64,000 bases of DNA from Tenrec ecaudatus (Eukaryota; Chordata; Mammalia; Afrosoricida; Tenrecidae). The translations under genes and the position numbers were made by a program. The stretch is taken from assembly GCF_050624435.1 (NCBI RefSeq), contig NC_134539.1:120139525-120203524 (forward strand), in the 5' to 3' direction. The notes below the pieces were generated by a model that saw nothing but the letters and a program-made list of their open reading frames with translations, made no database searches and had not been told where the DNA came from. Positions 36,880 through 46,450 of this stretch are shown in pieces; within the stretch, counting starts at the first letter, position 1, and the number at the start of each line of letters is the position of its first letter.

Positions 36880-37530
36880 GATGGTGGCTCCCCGCCGTGG
36901 GAACCCCAGGGCAGGTGGGGGAGGCATCGGGAGACGGCTTTCAAATGACCACGAGGAGAGACCGGGCTGAGGCTGCTCTCCCGGGGCGTAAGGGAGGGGA
37001 CCGCTGGGACGTCCCCCTCCGCCCCCAGCGCCTCCCAGGGGGAGCGAGCTCCTGGCTCCGCGGCTCCGGGAAGCCGCCGCGTTGGCCCGCACCTCCGACC
37101 CAGAGATGGGCAGTGCAGCTCCGACGGGGCCGACAGTCTGGGCGGCTTCTGAACCTCCTCCTCCCGGCCTTCCCTTCCAAATTGGACTGCTGAGCGCGGC
37201 CACCTGTTCGGGCCTTGGCCAGGGTTTCGGATCCCGAGCCGAAGGGAAAGGCGGCCGCCGCCGCCGGGTGGGCGAGGAGACTGGATTCAGCCGGGGCGCC
37301 CAACTCCGCCACCTTCGTGGAGGCGCGGGGCGGCCAGAAAGCTGCTAAAGAATCCAGCTGCCGGGCTAGGGAAATGCAGCCTCCCGAGGCGCAGACGTCG
37401 GGGGAAGCGAATCTCTCTCAAAGGCGATGAGGCCTCTTTAAGCGAGTCTGGTTTGAATGTATATAAACGCTCAAAGAGCAAACGACTGGCCAGTCCAGGG
37501 GGTGCATAGAAAACAGGTAATGGAAGGAGC
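36880..37530. promoter_or_regulatory. Orphan CpG-rich block with TATA box (+ strand)
   Basis: GC- and CpG-dense DNA with no gene attached. At its right edge TATATAAA (37460-37467, + strand) is followed 50 bases later by an AACAG|GTAATG donor-like site (cut after 37516). This would suit a short first exon starting near 37490. The open frames over this block have no recognisable domain. Confidence 0.45.
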
Positions 37531-37859
37531 TGTCTGCAGAGGCCAGGGATTTCGAAAGTCTCCCGTATTTCATGCATTTCCATTTTGGACAGAACGCGGC
37601 TCGGCTCGGAGTCCTCCCTGATGTCCCCCCTCCCCGCTGATAGAGGGGCAGTCACACGGGCGCAGGGAAAGATCTCTTATTTTGAAACGTTCTCCGCAGG
37701 AAAGAGAAACTTGGAGGCGTCTGCACAAAGTATGAAAACAGCACTGTAAATGACATACCCTTTGACGTACAAACTTCTCATTTCCAAAATAAGGAAAGGA
37801 CGAAACCAGACCGCGTCCTAGGAGATTCGGAGGAGACATCCTGGCGCTGTAACAGTACC

Positions 37860-38500
37860 TGATGTTAACCCCCACTCAGACACTCCCACCCACCTATTTC
37901 ATAGTAGATGGAATATTTCAATTCCTTCCATATCTAATGAAGGCTTGGGAGGGATTGAACTGGTTTTCAGAACCTATTGGCAACTCGCAATGGAAATTGT
38001 ATTGCTATATTGCTTATTTATATTCATCTTCCGGAGAAACTTAACAGGGATCTTGTGCCTGGCAAAAATTTTTTTTTTTCCCTTCTGGGGAACTTCAAAT
38101 GTAACAAAAACTCTAAAACAACGCTGTCATCTCAGCTCTGTCAATAGGGATTAAAGTATTTCATTTCTCCCTGTACTGTACATCCATTTTACGTTATCTT
38201 TCAAAGCACCAAATTAGGAAGCAGGATTATCTATGGGAAATGAATTGTAGATGGAGAAAAAGATCACCTCTGACTAGATATTTACAATTTGGCATTCACA
38301 AGCCCGGTTTTCCATTTAGGGATGCACTGGATCTCTTACCTAATCACAACCTGGACCACTCATTTTCAGCCATGGATTTGCTCTCTATTTCCAATTTTAT
38401 ATTCACTTATCAGCAAACATCTCCTCAACTGTATCAGTTAAACCCACAGAATGCAAATCTGTAGTTAATAACAGCAGGAGATCACAGATAAAAGCTCTGC
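37860..38500. promoter_or_regulatory. Candidate conserved non-coding element downstream of LHX1
   Basis: AT-rich, repeat-free, complex sequence between the orphan CpG block and the LHX1 3' end, with TAAT/ATTA cores and a GTTAATAA near 38464. Enhancer-like character is inferred only from complexity and position. Confidence 0.3.
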
Positions 38501-38669
38501 TCGCAATAGCTGAGGCGGTTCAGCCACACAACCAAGGCAAAAATGGATCCATCACCTCTCTCTCCCTCCTGAAGACTTGAGGAGGGACCATGGGGTCCCC
38601 CCACCCTCTCCTTTCAGTCATTAAATTACAAAATAACACACTGATTATCTAAACATCGGGTTTTCTATT

Positions 38670-38694
38670 TTTATTAAAAACTCACAAATTTATT
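38670..38694 (-). terminator. LHX1: LHX1 poly(A) signals
   Basis: Two AATAAA hexamers on the minus strand (38694-38689 and 38675-38670) lie at the end of the unique AT-rich block after the LHX1 stop. Cleavage is expected within about 30 bases below 38670. Confidence 0.6.
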
Positions 38695-39549
38695 CAACAT
38701 GTTTTCTTTCATACAGTGAATGGTCTAATATGCACTGGAGGTCACACGAGCTTAGGTTTATTCGAACAATAAAAGACATATGAGAAATTTAATATATAAA
38801 GGAAAAAAGTAGCAGCTGTTGACTGCATATTTGACCATAAAATTTAAATATTTTGGACTTTTATTTTAAAGACACAAAAATAAAACCTGTGTGGGTCTAT
38901 ATAAGTCATTATTAACAATTCCATGTATGTTCAACAGGACTAAAAATTAGCAAAGATTTTTTTTAAACCTTGTAACACTTTTTTGTTTGTTTTTAAAGAC
39001 TTTCTCAGGTCGCTGGTGCCAGGCACCTTTACAGTATTTGTGCTCTAGTTATTCTATTTGGCAACTGACTGAATTTTCTCTTTGCCTCGTGTAAACAACA
39101 CCTTTTTTTTTTTACATACTAGCACAGTGAGCTGAAAGCCCTGCAAATCTGTCAGAACATCTACAGAAAAAGAAAAGGAACAATTTTGGTTGATTGCTCA
39201 AAACATTTTGTCCTTGAACAAGAGGTTTCAAAACAGGATAGATTAGTAAAACACTGAACTCCTGAATTTAACATTATACGTAAACAGTTGACTGTTTTTA
39301 GTTCAATAGTCTTTTTTTTAACTTGGAGTGTGTGAAGGTAGAATACTTTTCTTGTACAGCTAATGTTCAAGTCATTTTAGTGAGAGGTCTGGCTGGAACT
39401 GGTTCTAACTAGTGTGTCTGCGTGTTTATCTGCATTAAGTGTGTTGGAGAGTTTTGTGAAGGTAGAAGAGTTGATACTGAGGGCTTTACATTTAGAATTT
39501 TGCAATTTTGGCAAAAACAAAAGAAAACAAAAAAACCCAGATAGACAAA

Positions 39550-39570
39550 ATATATATATATATATATATA
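39550..39570. repeat. (TA)n in LHX1 3' UTR
   Basis: About ten TA units inside the predicted LHX1 3' UTR. Confidence 0.95.
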
Positions 39571-40076
39571 GTCCCACCTGATGCGCAGCAGGTCGGCGGT
39601 TCTGAAGCTATGAGAGTTTGTGGTCGCTGTGGCTGCACTGAGAACACTAAGCGGGCTCTTCCCAGTCAGAACCCTCCCGGCCGTTCTGGGCGCTGGCGGT
39701 TTCTCCGCCCTCACTGGTCCGAGCCTTGCAGCTTCCCTCCCCGCGACTCCCGGCGTCACCGTCACCGCTGACTGTCACCCGCCACCGCCCTGTGGCCCAG
39801 GCACGCACGCCCGTGGGGTCTCTTCCAGGGTCGGGGTCCCGGTGGGAGCCCCAGACCTGCACCTTTCCCGCCAGCAAGCAGACCCAGACCCGCCTCCAGG
39901 TGGATTTGGATCCTAGTTCTTGTCCCCCTTCCCCATCCTGTCTCCCAAGCCGGTAGTGAGCGGTCCCCAAGGATGGAAAAAGGTGGGGAGGACTTTGTTT
40001 TTCATGTTTTTTTCTTTTTCTTAAATAAAGGTTCATTTCTGTACAACCACAAGCGCAGCAAACCAGGCGAAACCCG

Positions 40077-40456
40077 CTACCACACAGCAGCCTCGTTCAT
40101 TTCGGGGGGGTGGGACAAATGGTTGCCGTAACTCGCCCCGCCATTGACCGAAAGCGAGGAGAAAGGTGGGCTGGGTCCGAAGACCTCGGCGGACATGGAG
40201 TGCAGGGGCCCTGGCAGGCTGGGCTCAGGGCTCGGCGAGTCTCCCGGGGGATGCGCCAGGATGTCGGTGAAGCGCTGCGCCTCGCTGGACGGGTGGTGGC
40301 CTGGAAGCGGGTGCTCCAGCCCGCCCAACGGTGTCCCGGACGGCCCGGACGACGGCACGAAGGGCAGGTCCACTGGCGTCTGGGCCTGCGAGGACGGGGG
40401 ACCTTGCGGGAAGAAGTCGTAGTTGCCCCCGGGGCCGTAGTACTCGCTCTGGTAAT
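40077..40456 (-). CDS. LHX1: LHX1 coding exon 5 (C-terminal region and stop)
   Basis: The acceptor CTGCAG|AT completes Asp281, followed by [10 protein letters not shown]. This is the Pro/Ser/Gly-rich C-terminus, ending PEMNEAAVW with TAG at 40079-40077. Confidence 0.97.
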
Positions 40457-41066
40457 CTGCAGGATGTGGGGAGGTCAGGACCGGTCAGTCTGGGGACCAG
40501 GGAGGAGCCAGGAGGCTGGGTTTGCTCACCGGAACGACTCCCCCCCCCCCCCCGCCCGCGGTCCACCACCTGCTAGGGGCCTCGGACGGCCCGGGGGTCC
40601 CCCACCTCCCTGGGAATTATTCCTTGGGCTGCCCCCTCTTGGTCCCCACTCCCCCTTTCTTGGTAGAAAGAGAGATGTGCCTCCCGCGCGCGCCACCCGC
40701 TTCCAGCGAAGCCACTAGCAGCAGCCTGGCGCGCACCCACCTCCGTAGAAGGAGAAGGGGCCATTGGGGAGGAGCTCGCCCGGCTCCAGGCGGTCCACCA
40801 GCGGCCGCATCCGCCTCGGGCTGCGAAAGAAGGCGTGGCGCCGGGCGCCCAACGCACTCAGCTGCTTCATCCTCCGTTCCTTGGAGCGCCGGTTCTGGAA
40901 CCAGACCTGAAGGACACCAGGAATAGCCCCTGAACCCTGGGCGCGCAGCTGGCCTCTCACCCCTACCTGCCTGGCTGTGTGTGTGTGTGTAATCTACGTG
41001 TGTGTGGACCCTGGGCAGAATGTCGCCCTGTTGTTTCTAATGATCATGGTCACCGCTTTCCGAGGG

Positions 41067-41108
<42 letters not shown>

Positions 41109-41498
41109 AGCCTCCTCTAGCCTACGTCACACACAGCTTCCCTTGTGCAGTGTCTAGGTGCTCCACGATAGTGGCCTAAGACCTGGATCCAGACTCCGGT
41201 TGGTGCTCCATCCCACATCAATACTCAAATCCCACAGCTCATTTTCACACTCACTCCCCCCAAACATTTTCACTACAGCCTCCGGGGACACAACATGCAA
41301 CTTCCCAGAGGTCAAAGGGCACACCTGCACGTGGACTCTGGGCCTCCCAGGCACCACCACTCTGGACACCAACTCTCCTTCCACCACCTCACAGGCAGAA
41401 CCTGCCAGCCTGTGTCTGGGATACTCTGGCAAAGGGAAGCCCACGCAGCCTCACGCCCTCATCATGCCCAGCACACTTCCGCGCAGAACTGCCTGCAG

Positions 41499-41532
<34 letters not shown>

Positions 41533-44342
41533 CCCGCCTTCTCTCCCCACCCAGGATGAGCACCTAGTCTGTACTCTGGGACAAGGGACCCATACAGTTA
41601 GGGATAGGGACAGAAGTTAGGAACACAGAAGCAGGGAAGGTGTCACCTCCTGTGTGCCCACGGACTTCCCGGCTCCTCCCGCAGACAGAGGGGGCGATGC
41701 AGATCATGCTGATGGTGGGGTCCCAGTTCTCCCTGGGGTGTCCAACAGCGTCCTCTCCTCTAACCTCCTACTGAGCTCACCCTCCCCCGCTGGTGTCACC
41801 TCTGTGGAGCTGGAAAGCAACAGCCCAGCGGCTTTGGGGTTTTCTGGTGCTCTAGCGTCTGGGCTTCAGGTGGGGGTGTGTGCCCTTGGTGTATCTGCGT
41901 CTTCCTCCTAGTCCCCCACCCACACCCAAGCTCCCCCCCTCCCCAGACGTGGCGCACGCAGGTCCTGACCTGTATGACCCGCATGTTGAGGCCGGTCTCC
42001 TGGGCCAGCTGCTCACGGATGTGGCGCGTGGGCTTGGGCGTGGCGGCAAAGGCAGCCTTCAGCGTCTCCAGCTGCTTGGCTTTGATGGTGGTGCGCGGGC
42101 CCCGCCGCTTGGCACCCAGATTCTGGTCGTCATTCTCGTTGCTGCCCCCTTCCTTGTCCGACACGTTGGCGCTCTCCGAGTCCTTGGCATCGTCCTGCGA
42201 CGGGTCTTGGGAGTCTGGAGACAAACTGGGATCGCTGCCCGTGGTGGCTGGGGAGAGTGAAGGGAGGGCCGGCAGGTGAGCAGCGGCGGCGGCGCCGGCG
42301 GCCTGGGTGAGGCCACGTCTCTCAGGACCCTCCCCGCCCCTAGGGAGCCGCGACCTGGAGGCTCACCCGAGTGGAGGCTGTTCTCTTTGGCGACACTGCT
42401 GTTGCTTAGGTAATCTTCTTTGCAGACAAACTTGTTCTCGTCGATGATGTACAGCTCCTCGCCCGTGGAGAGTTGCTTGTTACACATCATGCAGGTAAAA
42501 CAGTTCAGGTGAAACACTTTGCTTCGCGCCCTCCGCACCAGGTCGCTAGGGGAGATGCCCTGGGAGCAGCCAGCGCATTTGGTACCGAAACACCTGCAGG
42601 GGAACCGGGTTGGCGAGGGGCAGGGAGAGATAGAAGCCAGGAGGAAGGAGAGCGGGAGAGGTAAACGGGAAGGAAGGAGGGGAAGGGAGGGGAGAAGACA
42701 GAGAAAGGAGCGGGGAGAAGGGAAGGGGAAGGAAAAGAGGATGGGCGGTTAAGCGGTGAAGAGGCAGGAGCGGAAGGCGGGCACCAAAGCCAAGTCGCAG
42801 AAGAGACACATAGGGTTGAGGCGAGGGTCCCCGCCCGCGTTATCTATCCCAGAGGAAGAAAGCACTGGTGGGGAGGAGGCGAGCGGTGAACGGGAAACTT
42901 ATTTCTCTTTAGATTCGGAGGACAGTGCATTCAGGCGGCCTGGGTAAACGCGCACCCTCAGCGCTGCTCTTCTCTCCCAGAGTTGGGCTCTCTCTCACAG
43001 TGAAGGGTGGGCGCACAGACCCCAGTGGCCTGATCCCACCCCGCCCGCCTGGGGGGGGGGGAACTAACTAGGACACCAGGGGCGCCCGGAAGGTGCAGCG
43101 GGGCAGGGGCCAACCTGATTCTAGGCGCCTCGACATGCTTTGCTGGAGCCAGGCCTTAGTAACCCACCAAGCTCTGGTTCTCAGAAACTCCTGCCACCCT
43201 GCCTCCCTCCTGTGCAACCTTCATAATCCCAACCCCACCCCTCCAGAGCCACACGCCCTGAGGAGAGGCCGAGGGGACCAGCCTAGGCCTCTGGGCAAAG
43301 TGGCCTAGGTAATTTCGAATATACCCCCACTTACCCACCCACCCACCCACAAACGCCACAAACTTAGAGAGAGACAGAGACAGAGAGAGACAGAAACAAA
43401 AACTAGACCCACTGCCATCGAGTCGATTCTGACACAGGGAGCAGAGCAGAACCCCAATCTGCTGAAATGAGCGTCGAGCTGACCTCCACCCAAGGGAATC
43501 ACACTTCCCTGGTGGGCCTTTTCTTCTGGGTGTTTGTGTAGGTGAGTGGGCGAGAGAGGGGCTTTCAGTGAATACAATGAAACTGCTGCAAGGAGGAGGA
43601 GCAGGCGACCTCCTGGTGGGGCCACCTGGTCTGGGAGGTTTCCTGGGGTTCCGGAGCGCTGGGCGCCTCGACCCTGGTGGTGCCTTTGAGCGGTCACACA
43701 GACCTTTCGCCCGGCGGCACCCGCCAACCTCGGCAGCCGGCGACGGGAGAAAACTTGCTGTCCCAGAGGCTGCATTCTAGGGCTCATGGCAGGCGACAGT
43801 GCGGTCGCGGGCCAGACCCACGCTCAGAGACCAGAGCAGGGGCGGGGCGGGGCGGGGTGGGGTGCAGGCACCCTTCCCGCCAAGCTCCCTCCCCCCCAAC
43901 GGAGCGTCCAGGGCTCAGCTGGGAGGGGAGGCTTGCTGGAGAGCTCAGGCCCCAGCTGCCCTGCCTCCTGCCCAGCTTGGAGGGGGCTTCTGGGCCGGGT
44001 CGAGGTGGGCTCAGACCCGTTCTTCCTAGGCACGTGCAGCCAGCCCCAGACGCACAGTTCCCAGGACGCAAGTAGGCTGGCGTCTCGGCCGGCCGTGCTC
44101 CAGCTGGTGGGCCTCTCCAGAGGCCGCGCGGCATCCGAGAGAGGCGGGCTCGCCTGGCCGGGCAGCACTTACCGGAAAAAGTCGTTCTTGCAGTAGAGCT
44201 TGCCTTCGCGGGAGAAGCACTTCTCGGTCAGGTTGCATTTACATTCGCAGCACTGGACGCACTTGACGTGCCAGGCCCTGTCCAGCACGTTCAAGAGGAA
44301 GCGGTCCAGGATGGGCCTTTTGCAGCCGGCACAGTGCACCAT
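40077..44342 (-). CDS. LHX1: LHX1, LIM homeobox 1 transcription factor (complete, 5 coding exons)
   Basis: The five segments 44342-44173, 42593-42367, 42247-41970, 40906-40741 and 40456-40077 join in frame to 1221 nt (406 residues plus TAG), the length I know for mammalian LHX1, and every junction has GT/AG. Residues 4-54 and 63-117 are two LIM zinc fingers with all ligands present (C4 C7 H25 C28 C31 C34 C51 D54; C63 C66 H85 C88 C91 C94 C114 D117). Residues 180-239 are the homeodomain with WFQNRR in helix 3. The C-terminal third is Pro/Ser/Gly-rich. Family knowledge: a nuclear DNA-binding regulator that works with LDB1 in head organiser, kidney and Mullerian duct, and motor neuron development. 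The ATG at 44342 opens directly into LIM1. No frame damage is seen. Against the human protein recalled from memory I see A67S and I271L. Confidence 0.98.
40741..40906 (-). CDS. LHX1: LHX1 coding exon 4 (homeodomain helix 3)
   Basis: Begins [12 protein letters not shown], the homeodomain recognition helix, directly after TTCAG at 40907. It continues through [22 protein letters not shown] and ends in a split Asp codon at GGAG|GTGGGT. Confidence 0.97.
41070..41106. repeat. (CA)n in LHX1 intron 3
   Basis: About 18 CA units. Confidence 0.95.
41499..41527. repeat. (CA)n in LHX1 intron 3
   Basis: About 14 CA units. Confidence 0.95.
41970..42247 (-). CDS. LHX1: LHX1 coding exon 3 (acidic linker and most of the homeodomain)
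   Basis: Starts after CAG at 42248 with the rest of an Ala codon, then [19 protein letters not shown]. It covers the acidic linker (residues 133-179) and homeodomain residues 1-46, ending MRVIQ. The donor is CAG|GTCAGG at 41969, phase 0. Confidence 0.97.
42367..42593 (-). CDS. LHX1: LHX1 coding exon 2 (LIM domain 2)
   Basis: The acceptor CTGCAG|G completes Arg57 and is followed by CFGTKCAGC. The second LIM finger is encoded (C63 to D117), then [13 protein letters not shown]. The donor is TCGG|GTGAGC at 42366, phase 1. Confidence 0.97.
42594..44172 (-). other. LHX1: LHX1 intron 1
   Basis: A 1.58 kb intron separating the two LIM-domain exons. It has a GA-rich block (about 42640-42750), a G9-10 run near 43055, and one small minus-strand AfroSINE tail remnant at about 43397-43445. 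No other coding signal is seen. Confidence 0.85.
43397..43445 (-). mobile_element. AfroSINE tail remnant in LHX1 intron 1
   Basis: 'actgccatcgagtcgattct-gacaca' is the reverse-complement SINE tail after a GA/CA-rich stretch. Confidence 0.65.
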
Positions 44343-46450
44343 GGTCTTTGGTTTGGTCGAGGTGGGGGCGCGGAGACCCGGAGGGCGAGGGGCAGGTCGA
44401 GCCGACGGGCTGCCTCCCGAGGACGACGTGCGCGAACTCCCCCAACCCTCCAAGAAGAAGGAGCCCCACACGGCGGTGTGAGCCCTCTCCCGGCCCGCGG
44501 GACCTGAGGCGCGGCACCCGGGATGGGGGCGCGGGGGGGCCTTGGGGCAGCGCTCGGCCGCCGAGTCCCGGGGCCCCAGGCTGAGCCGCGCCGCCGCAGC
44601 TCGGGGAGCGGGAGCGGCGTCTCCCTTCTTGGCGGAGCCGGCGGAGGAGCGCAGGTAGCGGAGCAGGGCGGCGGGAAGGGAACGGAGCGGAGAAGCGGAG
44701 CAGCGCGCGGCCGGCGGCGAGCTCGGGCTGCTGGGACGGCGCCCGGGAGTTGTGGCGGGCTTGAGGTAGAGCTGTCAGAAGTCAAAGTGCGTCCGCTTTC
44801 GTCCGGTGTGAGCGCGGCCTGCGACCCGCGAGCCGGCCGCTCGCGCCGGGCGGCCCCCGGCTTTTGGCGAGCGGTCGGGCCGGAACAAAACCTGGAGAGG
44901 CGGTGCCTGGGCCCCTACTCGGCGGGCATCGCGCTGCGGGTCGGGGCGCGCCGGGCGGCTGCGCTGGGCCAGGCGAGGGCGGGGACCAGCCCGGGGCGGG
45001 GGGCGCGGGGAGGCGGCCAAAGGCGCGCTTGGTGGCCAATGGAGGAGGTGGCGTGGGTTGGTCCGCTTTCGGAGAAGTGTGTGCGGCGATCGAGGACGCA
45101 GAGCCAACTCCGGACCGACGCTGCCAGGTGCGCTCGCTCGCTCCGCACGGCCCCAGCCCGGTCACCTCGGCCGGCGTCCTCCCCCGTGGCCTCCGTGTCC
45201 CGGGGCGGCGCTCCCCGAGCGGGGCTCCTTCCGGGAGGCGCTGGCTCCTCAGCGCGCCCGGCCTTGCCTCGTGGCTCCAGTCACAACGCGCGGCCGCCCA
45301 GCCGCGCAGCCCCGCATCGCTCGGCCCGCGCGCCGGCGGCCTGCGTCCAGCCCCACAGTCGCACGACTTTCTTTTTTTCTCCCCTGTGCCCCCCTCTTGG
45401 GTCGTTGTCGTGGCAAATCGGGGTTTTCTTGCTAGCCTGCTTCCCCCCGCCTTTTTTGTCTCCCTCTTTTGTAGCGGGAGGAGTCAGGGGGAGGGGGCGG
45501 CTTGGAGAGCTTTGCCAAAAGGTCCCGACGCCGCGGCCGCAGTAGTAGGCCGGCGGCGTGAGCGGCTCAGCGCGGGCCGAAGCGGTCGCCGGCCGGGCCG
45601 CGGCTCGCTGTGGCCTCTCCCCGGACGCGCGTCCCTCGGTCCCCGATCTCCCGGCCGCGTCCTCCGCCCCGGCGCGACTCTCCCCCGCTCTGGCGGCTCG
45701 GTCACTGCTCTGGGCTGTTGGCTGAGCTCTGGAAGCCCCCTCGCCTTAATGCAGCGCCCGCCGACGTCACGGCGGCTGGCGACCAATCAGCGGCTCGCGG
45801 TCCCTCTGTAAACCATTCTGCATCCCCCCCGGCCCGGGAGATTGCGGGGAGACCGCGTTTCGAGGATCAGCGGCGGCGGCACCCGCGGCCCGGCGCTGCG
45901 CGGGCGGCGAGGTGCCCGGCTCCCCCCTGGCTCCGGTAGGGCGGTGGCTTCGAGGGAGGGACCGAGGTCGGGCGGGGGCTGCTGGTCGCCCGGCGACGTG
46001 GGGGGCGGAGGTGTCACTCGAGATCGAGCCTTGACGCGGGTTGGGGTGCCCGTGGGTTTGAGAGCCAGGGCGGCCCAGGCGCAAGGCTCGGCTTTGCCAG
46101 TCCAAGGCTGCTAGTTTTTTCTTTCTTTCCTTCCCCTTCTGGAAGTTTGCCGCGACCCAGCGCGCGGCTGTCTTTGAGGGCAGGGCGCTTGCCCGCGGAA
46201 GGTCCCTCCCCCCTCTCGCCTGTCCCTCCTTCCCTTCCCCCAATCCATCCAAAGTCCACAGGGTCCGGGTCTCTAGGGGACCTGGGTGTCTGTCCCCCGC
46301 GGCGCGCTCGCGGAGCGTTGATTCCGGCGGTTTCCCGGTGGGGGCGGGGACCGGAGGTGCTGCGCGGGGAGGGGAAGGAGTTGGGGGGGGGGAGCCCCTC
46401 GGGCGCGGAGTTGCGACCTAAGCGTGAAGCTGTGAGAAAACTGTGATCTG
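44100..46450. promoter_or_regulatory. LHX1: LHX1 CpG island and promoter region
   Basis: Extreme G+C and dense CpG run from exon 1 through about 46.4 kb. The LHX1 5' UTR and start sites must lie here, above 44342. There are CCAAT boxes at 45036-45040 and 45783-45787 and a CRE-like GACGTCAC at 45763-45770. I see no TATA box near these. Several ORFs longer than 100 codons cross the island in multiple frames without any domain, as expected of stop-poor GC-rich DNA. Confidence 0.8.
44173..44342 (-). CDS. LHX1: LHX1 coding exon 1 (LIM domain 1)
   Basis: Encodes residues 1-57, starting [10 protein letters not shown] and ending KNDFFR. The donor is CG|GTAAGT at 44172, splitting the Arg57 codon after two bases. 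It carries the entire first LIM finger. Confidence 0.97.

Larger units (their letters stand above)
34420..38650. other. AATF-LHX1 intergenic spacer
   Basis: About 4.2 kb between the AATF promoter and the LHX1 poly(A) signal. It contains an AfroSINE (34565-34750), an RTE 3' fragment (34815-34985), a MIR-like piece (35250-35310), an AfroSINE scrap (36230-36285), an orphan CpG-rich block (36880-37430) and AT-rich unique sequence (37860-38500). No coding gene is recognised. Confidence 0.8.
38650..40076 (-). other. LHX1: LHX1 3' untranslated region
   Basis: About 1.4 kb of largely unique, AT-rich sequence follows the stop codon, ending at AATAAA signals on the minus strand. It contains a (TA)n run at 39550-39570 and several A/T-rich blocks of the kind common in labile regulatory mRNAs. 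The exact cleavage site is inferred. Confidence 0.7.
40907..41969 (-). other. LHX1: LHX1 intron 3
   Basis: A 1.06 kb intron interrupting the homeodomain between its residues 46 and 47. It holds two CA repeats (41070-41106 and 41499-41527) and otherwise unique sequence. Confidence 0.85.

Noticed and set aside
42594..44172. FoxH1/Smad activin-response element in LHX1 intron 1
   Set aside because: Looked for it because frog lhx1 has one; no convincing FoxH1 pair was visible by eye.
44523..45811. Open frames of 315-340 codons over the LHX1 CpG island (+ strand)
   Set aside because: Several frames on both strands are open at once, composition is Arg/Ala/Gly/Pro-biased, and no domain is visible. 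Stop-poor GC-rich DNA explains them.
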